From NCBI GenBank assembly GCA_013697635.1, contig JACCWM010000106.1, positions 99,071 to 163,070 on the forward strand: a stretch of 64,000 nt of DNA. Reading direction: 5' to 3'. The stretch comes from Lujinxingiaceae bacterium. Lineage in GTDB: Bacteria; Myxococcota_A; Bradymonadia; Bradymonadales; Bradymonadaceae. The notes below the pieces were generated by a model. That model did no database searches. It was not told where the DNA came from and worked only from the letters and a program-made list of their open reading frames with translations. A program made the position numbers and the translations under genes. Each line of letters opens with the position of its first letter. The stretch's first letter is position 1. Of this stretch, positions 20,170 to 31,465 are shown piece after piece.

Positions 20170-22053
20170 TCAGCGTTTCGTCTCGGTCGCGGACATGCCG
20201 TAGACGGCGATCGAGCGGATGATCTGGGACTTGTTGCCCAGGTAGCCACGATAGGAGGCCTCGAGCTCGCTCGAGCCGCTGTGCGAGAGCGCCCAGGCCG
20301 CAATTTGGGCGACCTCACCAGCGTCGGGCTCGCGCACAATCGCCTCGAACAGCGCCAGATCGGCCGCATCGCGACGCTCCGCAAGCGAGAGCACGAGTTC
20401 GCGGCGCAGATCGGGCGGCGTGCTCGTGCGCGCCGCACTCTTTCTGGCCACGGCAAGCCCGCTTGCCGAAAGCGTGATCAGGCGAGCTGCAATTGCGGTG
20501 CGAACGCGGGCATCGCTGTGGGTGATCAATTGCTCGAGCAGCGCCTCGCGCGTTGCGGCGTCGTAGCGATGAAATTTCAGATCCGTCAAAAAGCCCTCCG
20601 GAGGGCTTCGCATCGAGATTTGCGCCTGACGCAGTCCCATGGCCGGATTGAGCTCGAGCGCGGTCAAGAAGGCCAACCACTGAATGTCGAGGTTTCGGTC
20701 ACGAAACAAAATCTCCAGCGCCGCGGCTCCCTCGGGCAACCCCAGCGCGCGCAAGGACTTGACGACCTGGCGTTTGACCTCGAGATCATTGTCCGTGATC
20801 AGAAAGCGCAGGATCTGAATCGACTCGACGGTCTTGATCTGGCCAACGGCGGCGATCGTCTCGAGCTTGATCTCTTTGACGCGCTCAGCATTGATCGCGC
20901 GGCGCAGGTGAGGCAGCGCTGCCTCGTTTTGAAGCAGGCCCAGGCTTCGCGCGCAGAGCACACGAATCTCCGGGCGGCCTTCGAACAAACCGCGTGCCAG
21001 GATGTCGAGCGCCAGCGCATTTTTGGTGCGGCCGAGCGCGCGAGCGGCGATCAGGCGGTCGTCGAACTTGTCGCTGGCGAACATCTTTTGCAGCTCTTCG
21101 AAAATCTCCGGCTCGCGCGAGGCTGCGGCAAGCTCATAGAGCAGCGCGCGATCCTCAGCCTGTTCGGCGCTCTTGAGCAGTGGCTTGATCGGCGCAAGTG
21201 GCGGGCGCACGTCGTGCTCGAGCAAGAGCGCGACGAGCTCCTGGCGCGAAGCGGCCTCGGCTTTGGGCAAAAGGCCGACGAGCGCATCGACGCCTGCCTG
21301 GTTTCGAAGGGTGGTCAGCTCGCGCGCGGCGCTCTCGGCGATGCGTGGCGTACGATCCTTGAGCGCGGATTCGAGCAGCGCGGTCACGTCGGCCACCGCC
21401 AGCGGATTGGCCTTGAGCCCGGCGGCCAAGCGAACACCAATCTGGCGAACATCGTCATCGCGATTGGCGAGCAGCGCCCGGGCCAAAACCAGTGAGTCGG
21501 GGCGCAGCGTGAACATCGTCGCTTCGAGGGCCAATGTGCGTGTGGCAGCATCGCGATCGGCCAATTGGCCGCCGAGCAGCTCGTAGAGCGCTCCGTGCTG
21601 CAGCGCAAGGTAGCGGTAAACGTCGCGCTGGATCTCGGGCGTAGCCTTCTTGAGCAGCTCGACGATGAGCTGGCTCTCGATGTCGTCGGGCAAGGCACTG
21701 GTGACCTCACGAAGCGTCTTGAACAGGCTGGTGGACTTGCTCAGCTCAACGACGAGAAAAGCGTTTGCTGTGCGGTCGCCCGACAACAACAGCGCCATTC
21801 CGGCGGCCAGACGTACGCGCTCGTGTTCGGCCTGCTTGAAGGCCTCGAGTTGCTTTCGTTGCGCTCGGTCAGCCAGGCGGCCCAGGGTCATGATCGCGGC
21901 CTGCTGGGCCTGCGGATCGGCGTTGTCCTTGAGCTCCTCGGCGTAGCCGCGCACCTCTTCGCGCCCTTCTTTGGAGAGCTGAGCATCGGCCGCAGTGGGC
22001 ACAAGCAGGGCCATAGTGATGAGGGCGATGAGCGGCTTTAACCTGATAGACAT
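20170..22053 (-). CDS. exported HEAT-repeat protein
   Basis: The 627-residue product has a signal peptide (MSIRLKPLIALITMALLVPTAADAQ) and is otherwise a long HEAT/armadillo-like solenoid, with repeats such as ASRQELVALLLEHDVRPPL, DKFDDRLIAARALGRTKNAL and PEIRVLCARSLGLLQNEAALPHL. No enzyme motif is seen. The ATG at 22053 starts the signal; an in-frame TTG at 22071 is less likely. A periplasmic HEAT scaffold is unusual in most Gram-negatives, though HEAT proteins abound in Myxococcota. It lies downstream of, and reads in the same direction as, the PHA-granule-family gene, separated by a terminator. Confidence 0.85.
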   Translation of the reverse strand: MSIRLKPLIALITMALLVPTAADAQLSKEGREEVRGYAEELKDNADPQAQQAAIMTLGRLADRAQRKQLEAFKQAEHERVRLAAGMALLLSGDRTANAFLVVELSKSTSLFKTLREVTSALPDDIESQLIVELLKKATPEIQRDVYRYLALQHGALYELLGGQLADRDAATRTLALEATMFTLRPDSLVLARALLANRDDDVRQIGVRLAAGLKANPLAVADVTALLESALKDRTPRIAESAARELTTLRNQAGVDALVGLLPKAEAASRQELVALLLEHDVRPPLAPIKPLLKSAEQAEDRALLYELAAASREPEIFEELQKMFASDKFDDRLIAARALGRTKNALALDILARGLFEGRPEIRVLCARSLGLLQNEAALPHLRRAINAERVKEIKLETIAAVGQIKTVESIQILRFLITDNDLEVKRQVVKSLRALGLPEGAAALEILFRDRNLDIQWLAFLTALELNPAMGLRQAQISMRSPPEGFLTDLKFHRYDAATREALLEQLITHSDARVRTAIAARLITLSASGLAVARKSAARTSTPPDLRRELVLSLAERRDAADLALFEAIVREPDAGEVAQIAAWALSHSGSSELEASYRGYLGNKSQIIRSIAVYGMSATETKR

Positions 22054-22075
22054 GGGAGCGGTCCGTACCAAAGGC

Positions 22076-22119
22076 CAATAAAACTAAAGGGGGCGCCGGT
22101 CACTTTGCACCGGCGCCCC
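22076..22119 (-). terminator. terminator of the PHA-family gene
   Basis: An 11-bp perfect stem (22090-22100 with 22109-22119) on the minus strand is followed by CTTTAGTTTTATT. It lies 19 nt after the stop at 22138, before the HEAT gene. Confidence 0.8.
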
Positions 22120-22137
22120 GATCGATTTCGAAGAGGT

Positions 22138-22428
22138 TCAACCGAAGTATTCTTGCATGCGAGAGACGATCTTCTCCTCGACTTTGGCCTTGAAGGGCTT
22201 GGCAAAGAAACTCAGATCGACGTCAATCGCTACGTCTTTGGCATCGACCTTGAACTCGCCAGTAAAACCCTTGCCCTTGACCTTGGCGTTGGTCTTGTCG
22301 CCGTTCCAATCGATCGAGTTCACCAGGCTGGGAAACTCCTTTTCGACGTCAGAGACGACCTTTTCGATCTTGGACTTGGCTTCTTCGAGCGTGGAACCGT
22401 GCGAACGACGCACTGAAATATCAGACAT
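22138..22428 (-). CDS. polyhydroxyalkanoic acid system family protein (PHA_gran_rgn)
   Basis: The 96-residue protein matches the small family annotated as polyhydroxyalkanoic acid system proteins: SDISVRRSHGSTLEEAKSKI, then an alternating beta region (IDWNGDKTNAKVKGKGFTGEF, IDVDLSFFAKPFKAKVEEKI). The molecular role of the family is poorly known, and no phaC/phaP gene lies nearby, so a PHA link is only by name. The ATG at 22428 has GAGAAGG 7 nt upstream; the frame is open for 60 codons further but with no homology-like features. Confidence 0.82.
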   Translation of the reverse strand: MSDISVRRSHGSTLEEAKSKIEKVVSDVEKEFPSLVNSIDWNGDKTNAKVKGKGFTGEFKVDAKDVAIDVDLSFFAKPFKAKVEEKIVSRMQEYFG

Positions 22429-22734
22429 AATTAAGCCTTCTCGTGAAAATTGAGTAATGAATGGTCGAAAAACACCATATGAAACGTCCCTTGACTGCGC
22501 CAGCGACGGTAGCAACGTGCGTCGATCCTTGTCAATTGAACCACACACAATGTGTTTTTCGTCCAACTCGCTTACTGCGAAGTCGTACCCGCGGCCGCGG
22601 CAGCTCATAGGACGCTCTCAGGCGAACATCTGTCAATACTTGCCCCATGCGCGTTCTTGGTGCTAACCTGCAAGGCGTTTGAACGACGTGAGTTTGGTCG
22701 GCGCGCCTGGCGCGCCTCATGAACGGGGAAGTCC
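22429..22734. other. 306-nt divergent intergenic region
   Basis: It separates the minus-strand PHA-family gene from the plus-strand AMIN gene and must hold both promoters. I found only weak candidates, such as TTGACA on the minus strand without a -10 box, and a short CACACACAATGTGT imperfect palindrome near 22541-22554. No gene is supported here. Confidence 0.5.
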
Positions 22735-23505
22735 ATGAAGGTCACCGGTAAATTTCGCATTTTGTGTCTGGTTGCAGCGCTTTCGCTGTGGACGATCGAC
22801 GCGGCGGCTCAAAAGATTCACACCTACAGCGATAACGGCACCAACACATCGGTTTCGACCACATCGACGCACATTCCGGGCGCGCCCGTGCCCAGCCGGC
22901 CGGCCACTCAGGCCAGCGGCGAGGGTGAGGCCGCACGCCCAGCCGGTGAACAGGGTGAAGCCGGCGAGTGGAGTTACTACGAGGTTTCCCTTCAAGGCGG
23001 CGGTCAGCGCCCCCAGAGCGCCGATGCGTTGGCGCGCATTCTCGGCCTGGAGCAAAAAGAGCTTTACCGCGGTGTGATTCCCGGAAAGCGCGATCGCCCA
23101 GCCCACCTCGAGCGTGCTCACATTGCGGGCCAGAAAACCGCGGATCCCAATCAACTGACCTGGATTGGCTTCGTGCCCGAAGAAAAGCGCACCCGCGTGT
23201 TTTTGCAGGCCGCGCGCACACCTCAGTACCAGATCGGGCGAAGCGACGACGGTCTCAAGATCACCGTGACACTCGAGAATACGCGCCTGCCTCAGAAGAA
23301 CTTCAGCCGTTTCATCGACACGAGCTTCTTTAAGCGCGGCGTCACGCGCATCGAAACCGCACAGCAACGTGGCGGATCGGTGCAGGTGACCATCCAGCTC
23401 GACGCGCGCCAGGAGCCCACCGTGACCCGCGATGGCGACTACATCTATCTTGACTTCCCCCACACGCCGTCCAGCTCGTCGAGTTCGGCTCGCACCGGTG
23501 GTTGA
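22735..23505 (+). CDS. exported AMIN-domain protein
   Basis: The 256-residue product has a signal peptide (MKVTGKFRILCLVAALSLW to AAAQ), a Gly/Ala/Pro/Glu-rich linker, and a C-terminal beta domain (about residues 155-245: RTRVFLQAARTPQYQIGRS, LKITVTLENTRLPQKNF, VQVTIQLDARQEPTVTRDGD, YIYLDF). This matches the AMIN domain, which in amidases and PilQ secretins binds peptidoglycan. Here no amidase or secretin domain is attached. It lies directly before an LptD-like outer-membrane protein, 20 nt apart, so the pair may work together at the outer membrane. GGGGAAG precedes the ATG. Confidence 0.85.
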   Translation: MKVTGKFRILCLVAALSLWTIDAAAQKIHTYSDNGTNTSVSTTSTHIPGAPVPSRPATQASGEGEAARPAGEQGEAGEWSYYEVSLQGGGQRPQSADALARILGLEQKELYRGVIPGKRDRPAHLERAHIAGQKTADPNQLTWIGFVPEEKRTRVFLQAARTPQYQIGRSDDGLKITVTLENTRLPQKNFSRFIDTSFFKRGVTRIETAQQRGGSVQVTIQLDARQEPTVTRDGDYIYLDFPHTPSSSSSSARTGG

Positions 23506-23525
23506 GACACGCCCCCTCTGACACC

Positions 23526-25697
23526 ATGGCCTACTGGCGGCGAGGCACGCTTTTTGTGTTGTTTTGGGCCGGCGCTCTTGCGCCGGCTCTTGTGCTTGGG
23601 CTCGACCCCAGTCCTGCGGCGCCGGGCCCACACCATGTGCCGTCCCCGTCGCTACTTCGCGAGTTTGTCCTCGAGGAAATTGCGACCCGCACAACCGGAA
23701 CTTCCTGGCGTTGCAGCCCTGAGAGCGGCGTCGCTTGTGCCTGTGTCGTGATTGAGAAGCCAGGTCGTACCTTGAGCGTTGGCCAATGGCAACCTACCGA
23801 CGATGGCGCGCGCCTGTTCGATATCGTCGTTCATGACACGCTTGACGGCGAAGTTGTGACCATCGCCTCGGCCACGGTCGACGCAAACGCGCGCGAAGTC
23901 AGGCTTGATGGCGTTCACTATCATTGGCAAGCACGACCCAATTACCGCTTGCATGCGGAAAAAGTCCTTGTTTCGGCGTCTGACTTCACATTGAGCGCGG
24001 TGCAATGGGAGAGAGGCGCCGGTGAGCCGGGAGCCCTACCCGCTTTGATTTGCCCAAGACCGGTTATGGCCGATGCCGCGTGGAAGACCGAGGCCGCCGC
24101 CGAGCGATTGACCTTCGATGAGCTCGGCGCATGGCAAGTCGATGGGCTTCGTATCATGCGCCTTCCGGTGGCGCTGAGATCGCTCAACCATGAAGGGGCT
24201 CCGGTCAGTGGACTTTTGGCACCCAGGGTGATCTACAGCGACGGCGTCGGTGAGGCTGAGGCGTCCTACTTTCTGGCACCACTGCGCTCAGCCCTGGCGC
24301 TCAACGTGGCGCCGGGTCACTGGTATGGAGCCGGCATGCTCCTGGTCAGCGAGCGGCCCTGCCTAGTCGAGGGCGGCGCCTGTGGTTTTGAGGCGCTCTC
24401 AGCCCAGCTTCGCTACGGCGACGATGTGAGTTATTTCGCCGCAGGCCGGGCAATCATCGGAGACGATCACCGCCACCTTTCGGTCTCGAGCGAGATCGTG
24501 GGCGATCCGGCCTTTTGGGCGACCGAGCGCCTCGCGCAAAGGGCTTTCTTTCGCCCCTGGAGGCTCAGCCGCACGGGGCTCAGTTTGTCGGGCGACTCCC
24601 ATGTCTTGCAAGCCAGCATCTCTCACGCAAACCGATGGCGCGACGTGCCCTATGCCAGCGAGGACGATAGCTTCTCTGGTGAGTTGCGCTACGGCGCAGC
24701 TTTTGGTCTTGGGCGTGCGGGCGAACTTTCGCTGGACTTGAACCACCAAGGCTTTGATGAGAACGACACCATTGTTCAACAGACCACGGCGATCGGGGTC
24801 TGGCAGCGCGACATCGGTTCCTGGCGAGGCGCGCTCTTGCGCCCGCAAGTGTTCAGCCGGATCCGCCTCGGGCTTCGGCCCCAGGAGCGCGGCATGGCGG
24901 CGTCGACCACAGCCCAGGCGATCGCCTCACTGCAAGGCTCGCTGGCGTTCTCCGGGCGCTTCGCAGGCGCTGAGCATCTCGTGCGCCCCCGTTTGACGGT
25001 TGCACGTGAGCTCACGCGCTTCGATCGCGAGGCCAGCGGCGGCGACGCCGTACCCACAGCCCCGGCATCGCCCTGGTCCCCGCAGGCCGGCTGGACGATG
25101 GCCAGCGCCGTGCTCGAGCAACGCCTGAGGTTTGCGTCAGGCTGGATCGTTGAGCTGCCGGCCGGTGTGGCCGTCGTTGGGGACAGCGTCTCCCGGGCAG
25201 CGCGCGGGCGTCCCACACTTTTTGCCCGCACACGTATCGAATCGCCCGGCAGTCGCCCCTTCTCTCTAAGCACGGCCGCCGTATGCACGCAGCTTTGCGA
25301 CGAGCTTTCCTTGGCCGGCGCGCTGGAGATCGCCTGGTCACAGTCCACCACCACACGCCATGTATTGGCCCGCGCCCGCGGCTTTCAGGGTGCGCTGGTC
25401 TGGCTCGATGGCCCCTTTGCTTTGGACTGGTCCGCACTCGGCAGACTCCAGGCCCCGGCCTATGAGTCTCTGGGGGTTGGATTCTTTCACGTCAGTACGC
25501 TGAACACGCGCTGGGACCGATGGACGCTCTCGTTGAGCGTTCCGGGGCGCGCAGACCGCCCGCTTCGCCACGGCGTCGAGGCGGGCTTTGGTTACGCGCT
25601 GCCCGAGCTCGGCTGGCAAATCGGTGCGCGAGGCGCCCTGCTCCTTGATGGCGATCAGGGTGCCGATTGGGGTGCTATGGTGGGCTTGGCTCTATAG
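23526..25697 (+). CDS. LptD-like outer-membrane beta-barrel protein
   Basis: The 723-residue product has a signal peptide (AYWRRGTLFVLFWAGALAPA), an N-terminal OstA-like beta region (VTIASATVDANAREVRLDG, KVLVSASDFTL), then a stretch LRIMRLPVALRSLNHEGAP ... SGLLAPRVIYSDGVGEAEASY resembling the start of the LptD barrel. The remaining ~400 residues alternate in beta fashion with short periodic segments, consistent with a barrel. Cysteines are few and clustered (RCSPESGVACACV). It is a divergent LptD relative; whether it is the main LPS exporter or a paralogue cannot be told. It ends 20 nt from the convergent TPR gene. Confidence 0.72.
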   Translation: MAYWRRGTLFVLFWAGALAPALVLGLDPSPAAPGPHHVPSPSLLREFVLEEIATRTTGTSWRCSPESGVACACVVIEKPGRTLSVGQWQPTDDGARLFDIVVHDTLDGEVVTIASATVDANAREVRLDGVHYHWQARPNYRLHAEKVLVSASDFTLSAVQWERGAGEPGALPALICPRPVMADAAWKTEAAAERLTFDELGAWQVDGLRIMRLPVALRSLNHEGAPVSGLLAPRVIYSDGVGEAEASYFLAPLRSALALNVAPGHWYGAGMLLVSERPCLVEGGACGFEALSAQLRYGDDVSYFAAGRAIIGDDHRHLSVSSEIVGDPAFWATERLAQRAFFRPWRLSRTGLSLSGDSHVLQASISHANRWRDVPYASEDDSFSGELRYGAAFGLGRAGELSLDLNHQGFDENDTIVQQTTAIGVWQRDIGSWRGALLRPQVFSRIRLGLRPQERGMAASTTAQAIASLQGSLAFSGRFAGAEHLVRPRLTVARELTRFDREASGGDAVPTAPASPWSPQAGWTMASAVLEQRLRFASGWIVELPAGVAVVGDSVSRAARGRPTLFARTRIESPGSRPFSLSTAAVCTQLCDELSLAGALEIAWSQSTTTRHVLARARGFQGALVWLDGPFALDWSALGRLQAPAYESLGVGFFHVSTLNTRWDRWTLSLSVPGRADRPLRHGVEAGFGYALPELGWQIGARGALLLDGDQGADWGAMVGLAL

Positions 25698-25717
25698 ATC
25701 CCTCACTAAGCTTTCGA

Positions 25718-26443
25718 CTAATCGCGTGCGCGCTCTCGCAACTTGGAGAGGCGCGGGTGGCTGGGCTGCAGATCTTCGATGCGAGCGATGGCCTCACGAG
25801 CGAGCTCAGCCTTTTCACAATTGATCGCGAAGCGGGCGAGCAGCACGAAGATCTCGGCGTTGCCTGGCTCCAGGCGCGCAGCGCGGTGCAGGCTGTTGTT
25901 GGTGTCATCGATGAGCGAGGGATCGTTGCTGCGCCGCTTGAAATGAGTATAGGCAAGGTTGGCGATGATAATGCCGCGGCTGGGATCGAAATCGCTGGCG
26001 CGTTGAAAGCAGTCGAAGGCGCCGTCGAAATCGCCCAGGCGCATGAAGGTCAAGCCGTCGCGGTAGTAGACATCGCCAAAGGCGGCCGAGTCCGCATCGA
26101 CCGGCGGCAGCGCCGGTACCTCATCGGTCACAGGAAGAACGTTGGAGCTTCCAGTGTTTCCAATGGTCTGGATCTCGACCATCGCGCGACCGATCGCGCG
26201 GCGAATATCGAGGGCTTTGCGCGTGAGCTCCATGTCGCCCAAGCGCTGGAAATTCTCGGCGCGGTAGAAGCGCTCGTAGCGCTCGTAGCGTGAGTTGACT
26301 TGATCCATCTCGGCACCGCTCTTGAGGTTCAATACCACCAAGGGATCGTCGGTGCTGCAGATGCGCTCGTAGTCTTCTTGAACGATGGTGTGAATGCGGC
26401 CAATGCGATTGACGCGATCATCGTTGTCGTCGATCTTGGTCAT
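25718..26443 (-). CDS. TPR-like protein of unknown function
   Basis: The 241-residue cytoplasmic protein has an N-terminal helical domain and C-terminal TPR motifs (DVYYRDGLTFMRLGDFDGAFDCFQ, GIIIANLAYTHFKRR, GNAEIFVLLARFAINCEKAELA). No enzymatic motif or signal peptide is seen. The start is set at ATG 26443; the frame runs on to 26707 but that part would overlap queA on the other strand. No good ribosome site is visible, so the start is uncertain. It is divergent from queA. Confidence 0.72.
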   Translation of the reverse strand: MTKIDDNDDRVNRIGRIHTIVQEDYERICSTDDPLVVLNLKSGAEMDQVNSRYERYERFYRAENFQRLGDMELTRKALDIRRAIGRAMVEIQTIGNTGSSNVLPVTDEVPALPPVDADSAAFGDVYYRDGLTFMRLGDFDGAFDCFQRASDFDPSRGIIIANLAYTHFKRRSNDPSLIDDTNNSLHRAARLEPGNAEIFVLLARFAINCEKAELAREAIARIEDLQPSHPRLSKLRERARD

Positions 26444-26578
26444 GAGAACACGCAAGATAGGGAGAAATGTGTAGGGCCGCCGGTCACCCGGGTGGTAGGC
26501 AAGTGTAACAGCTTGCAGCCAATCGACAAGAAGGTTGGCCTGATTTGCCCAGAATCGATCATTGGAGTTTGTCACACC

Positions 26579-28881
<2,303 letters not shown>

Positions 28882-28889
28882 GGCTGGAT

Positions 28890-28916
28890 CAACCTTGACC
28901 TCACCAAGGAAGGTTG
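28890..28916. other. short inverted repeat between tgt and yajC
   Basis: CAACCTT (28890-28896) and AAGGTTG (28910-28916) can form a 7-bp stem with a 13-nt loop. No T tract follows, so it is not a clear terminator; it may be a processing or attenuation element. Confidence 0.25.
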
Positions 28917-29058
28917 GTATTGCACTGCGTCTTCGAGGCAAGGGTTTTCGTCGCTTGCAGGCTAGGAAATAAAAGCGTCGGTCCGTTTTTTTCCATCCAC
29001 GGCAAGCGCCCGTGAAACGAACCCAATGCCCTTTTCATGGGCAGGAGTAGATTCAAGC

Positions 29059-29478
29059 ATGTTCTCACTGTGGATTGTGGCCCAACAAGGCCCACCGGAA
29101 GCCAATCTCATCACGACTTTGTTTCCCCTGCTCATGATCTTCGGCATCTTCTGGTTTCTGGTCTGGCGTCCGCAGGCAAACCAGCAAAAAAAGCACAAAG
29201 AATTTTTGAGCGCACTCAAGGTCGGCGACGACGTGATCACCGGCGGCGGAATATTTGGCAAGATAACGGCCATTGAAGACGACGCCATTCAGGTTGAGAT
29301 CAGCCGTGGCACGAAGGTGCGCGTACTTCGCCAGAACATTCAAGGCGCTCAGCCGGGCAGCGCGCCGGTCGCAGCGAGCGACGACAAGGCTGCTGAGAAG
29401 ACGGCCGACAAACCCGATAAGAAAGAAAAGCGAGACAAAAAAGACAAGAAAGAGGCCAAGGAAGGCGGAGGGTTTTAG
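29059..29478 (+). CDS. yajC: preprotein translocase subunit YajC with Lys-rich tail
   Basis: YajC is a single-span inner-membrane partner of the SecDF complex. The 139-residue product has a transmembrane segment (ITTLFPLLMIFGIFWFLVW), the family phrase RPQANQQKKHKEFLSALKVGDDVITGGGIFGKI, and a C-terminal tail of about 45 residues rich in Lys/Asp (KPDKKEKRDKKDKKEAKE) that goes beyond the usual ~110 residues. AGGAG lies 12 nt before the ATG at 29059; an ATG at 29026 lacks one. Confidence 0.93.
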   Translation: MFSLWIVAQQGPPEANLITTLFPLLMIFGIFWFLVWRPQANQQKKHKEFLSALKVGDDVITGGGIFGKITAIEDDAIQVEISRGTKVRVLRQNIQGAQPGSAPVAASDDKAAEKTADKPDKKEKRDKKDKKEAKEGGGF

Positions 29479-29498
29479 ACCCTGTAACTTTTTGCTGT

Positions 29499-29526
29499 CG
29501 CGCCAGCCTGGCGTGCGGTCTTTTTT
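29499..29526 (+). terminator. weak hairpin plus T-run after yajC
   Basis: CGCCA/TGGCG forms a short stem (29501-29513), followed by a GTC then TTTTTT (29521-29526). It could partly end transcription between yajC and secD. Confidence 0.3.
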
Positions 29527-29559
29527 CGTGGAGCATTATCCGAGCGGAGTTCCTGTTCT

Positions 29560-31368
29560 ATGAGTACGACGATTTCTCGATGGGGCGCTGTCGCCCTTGC
29601 AGTGCTGGTGGCGTTTTATATTTTGGCTCCGACGGTGTTGGACTGGACCGACGGCAAACTCGATGGCGAGACGACGGCGCAAGGACCGGTCGCGGAGTTC
29701 TTCGTCGAGCAAGATGCGCGTGGCCAGACGGTGTGGAAGCGCTTTCAGCCGATGACGCTGGGCCTCGATCTGCAGGGCGGAATGCTGCTGCAGTACCACG
29801 TCTATGTCGACCGCGCCGTCCAGGATCGCCTCGAGCGTATGGCCCGCGACATTGAAGCTCGCCTCGAGACCAAGTCGCCCAACGTCGGCGTCACGGTCGT
29901 GCACCCCGAGGGTGAACTCTTCATCTCCGTGGAGTTTGCGCAGGCCGAATCCAAGGCGCTCGTCGACGAAGATTTTATGGGCTTCTTTCCCAGCCTCAAC
30001 CGTCTCGACATGGGCCGCAGTGGGCTTCGCCTGGAGATGGACCGCGGCTATATCGAGGAGACCAAGGGCTTTGCGATCACCCAGGCAATCGAGACGATCC
30101 GCTCACGCATCGATGCGCTGGGAGTCTCGGAGCCGAGCATCACGCGCCAGGGCCAGAGCGACATCGTCGTTCAACTTCCCGGTCTGCGCGAGGAGGACGT
30201 CGAGCGCACCAAGCGCCTGATCGGCCAGACCGCTCAGCTTCGCTTCCAGATGGTCAACGACGACGGCACCAACGCCTACTTCAGCCAATTTCGTGGTCAG
30301 CTTGCCGAGGGCTTTGCCCTTCGCAGCATCGACGGCGGCTACATGTCGGTCACCCACAACTCCAAAGAGGCGCTCATGGCCTTCTTTGAGGGCAAGACCG
30401 ATGCCGAGCACATGATCGGCTACCAGCACCATCCGGTCTACATCGACCGCGAGGCAGGCATCGTCAACGAGCAAACCTCGTACTGGAAGACCTACTATAT
30501 CAAGCGAAAGACCGAGCTGACCGGTGATTACATCCAGGATGCGCGCGTCTCGATCGACCAGCAGTTCAACCGCCCCTATGTCGCGCTCAACTTCGATGCC
30601 AAGGGCGCCGAGTTGTTTGCGGCGACGACCACCGAGTTCACCGGTAAGCGTTTTGCGATCATGATGGATGACATCGTCAACAGCGCGCCGGTCATCAACG
30701 AGCCCATTACCGGCGGCCGCGCCCAGATCACCCTGGGTCAGATGCGCTCCTTTATGGAGATCCAGCAAGAAGCCCAGGATCTGGTCATCGTGCTTCGCCA
30801 CGGCGCGTTGCCTGCACCGATCGAGCGCCAATTCGAGACGCTCGTCGGCCCGACGCTCGGCCAGGAGTCGATCGACTCGAGCGTTCGCGCCCTGCTCGCC
30901 GGCAGCTTTTTGGTGATCTTTTTCATGATCTTCTATTACCGCAAGAGCGGGCTGATCTCGACCGCAGCGCTGAGCTTGAATTTGCTCTTCATCATGGCTT
31001 TGCTCTCGGCCATCGGCGCAACGCTGACCCTGCCGGGCATCGCCGGTATCATTTTGACCGTCGGTATGGCGGTCGATGCTAACGTCATCATCTTTGAGCG
31101 TATCCGCGAGGAGCTGCTCGCCGGCAAGAGCGTGCGCGAATCGGTCAAGGAGGGCTTTGACAAGGCGCTCTCTGCGGTTCTCGACGCCAACATCACCACG
31201 GGCATCGCTGCCCTGGTGCTCTTGCAATACGGCACCGGCCCGATCAAGGGCTTTGCCGTGACGCTGCTCATCGGAATCGTGTGCACGGTGCTCACCGCGG
31301 TGGTGATCACGCGCATGATGTTCGAGCAATGGACCGATCGCACCAAGGCGACGACCTTGAGCATCTAG
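29560..31368 (+). CDS. secD: protein translocase subunit SecD
   Basis: SecD and SecF form an inner-membrane complex that uses the proton gradient to finish protein export. The 602-residue protein has an N-terminal membrane segment, the family phrase LGLDLQGGMLLQYHV, a large periplasmic domain (with ETIRSRIDALGVSEPSI and FTGKRFAIMMDD), and five C-terminal segments with GMAVDANVIIFERIREEL. yajC lies upstream and secF downstream. Confidence 0.97.
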   Translation: MSTTISRWGAVALAVLVAFYILAPTVLDWTDGKLDGETTAQGPVAEFFVEQDARGQTVWKRFQPMTLGLDLQGGMLLQYHVYVDRAVQDRLERMARDIEARLETKSPNVGVTVVHPEGELFISVEFAQAESKALVDEDFMGFFPSLNRLDMGRSGLRLEMDRGYIEETKGFAITQAIETIRSRIDALGVSEPSITRQGQSDIVVQLPGLREEDVERTKRLIGQTAQLRFQMVNDDGTNAYFSQFRGQLAEGFALRSIDGGYMSVTHNSKEALMAFFEGKTDAEHMIGYQHHPVYIDREAGIVNEQTSYWKTYYIKRKTELTGDYIQDARVSIDQQFNRPYVALNFDAKGAELFAATTTEFTGKRFAIMMDDIVNSAPVINEPITGGRAQITLGQMRSFMEIQQEAQDLVIVLRHGALPAPIERQFETLVGPTLGQESIDSSVRALLAGSFLVIFFMIFYYRKSGLISTAALSLNLLFIMALLSAIGATLTLPGIAGIILTVGMAVDANVIIFERIREELLAGKSVRESVKEGFDKALSAVLDANITTGIAALVLLQYGTGPIKGFAVTLLIGIVCTVLTAVVITRMMFEQWTDRTKATTLSI

Positions 31369-31396
31369 CAACAGGCAGCGGCACATGGCGCCCTCA

Positions 31397-31415
31397 GCCC
31401 GCAGCTCCTGCGGGC
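31397..31415 (+). other. 8-bp perfect hairpin in the secD-secF gap
   Basis: GCCCGCAG (31397-31404) and CTGCGGGC (31408-31415) form a tight stem with a 3-nt loop, with no T tract after it. It could adjust secF expression or mRNA stability. Confidence 0.35.
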
Positions 31416-31465
31416 GCGACTGAAGGCATCTCGAACAGACCAACGCGTGTAAATCAGGTAACTCT

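Noticed and set aside
26300..26578. Upstream extension of queA
   Set aside because: It would overlap the divergent TPR gene and adds 93 residues not seen in QueA proteins.
30103..31443. 446-codon minus-strand frame opposite secD
   Set aside because: secD is unmistakable; the antisense frame is a shadow.
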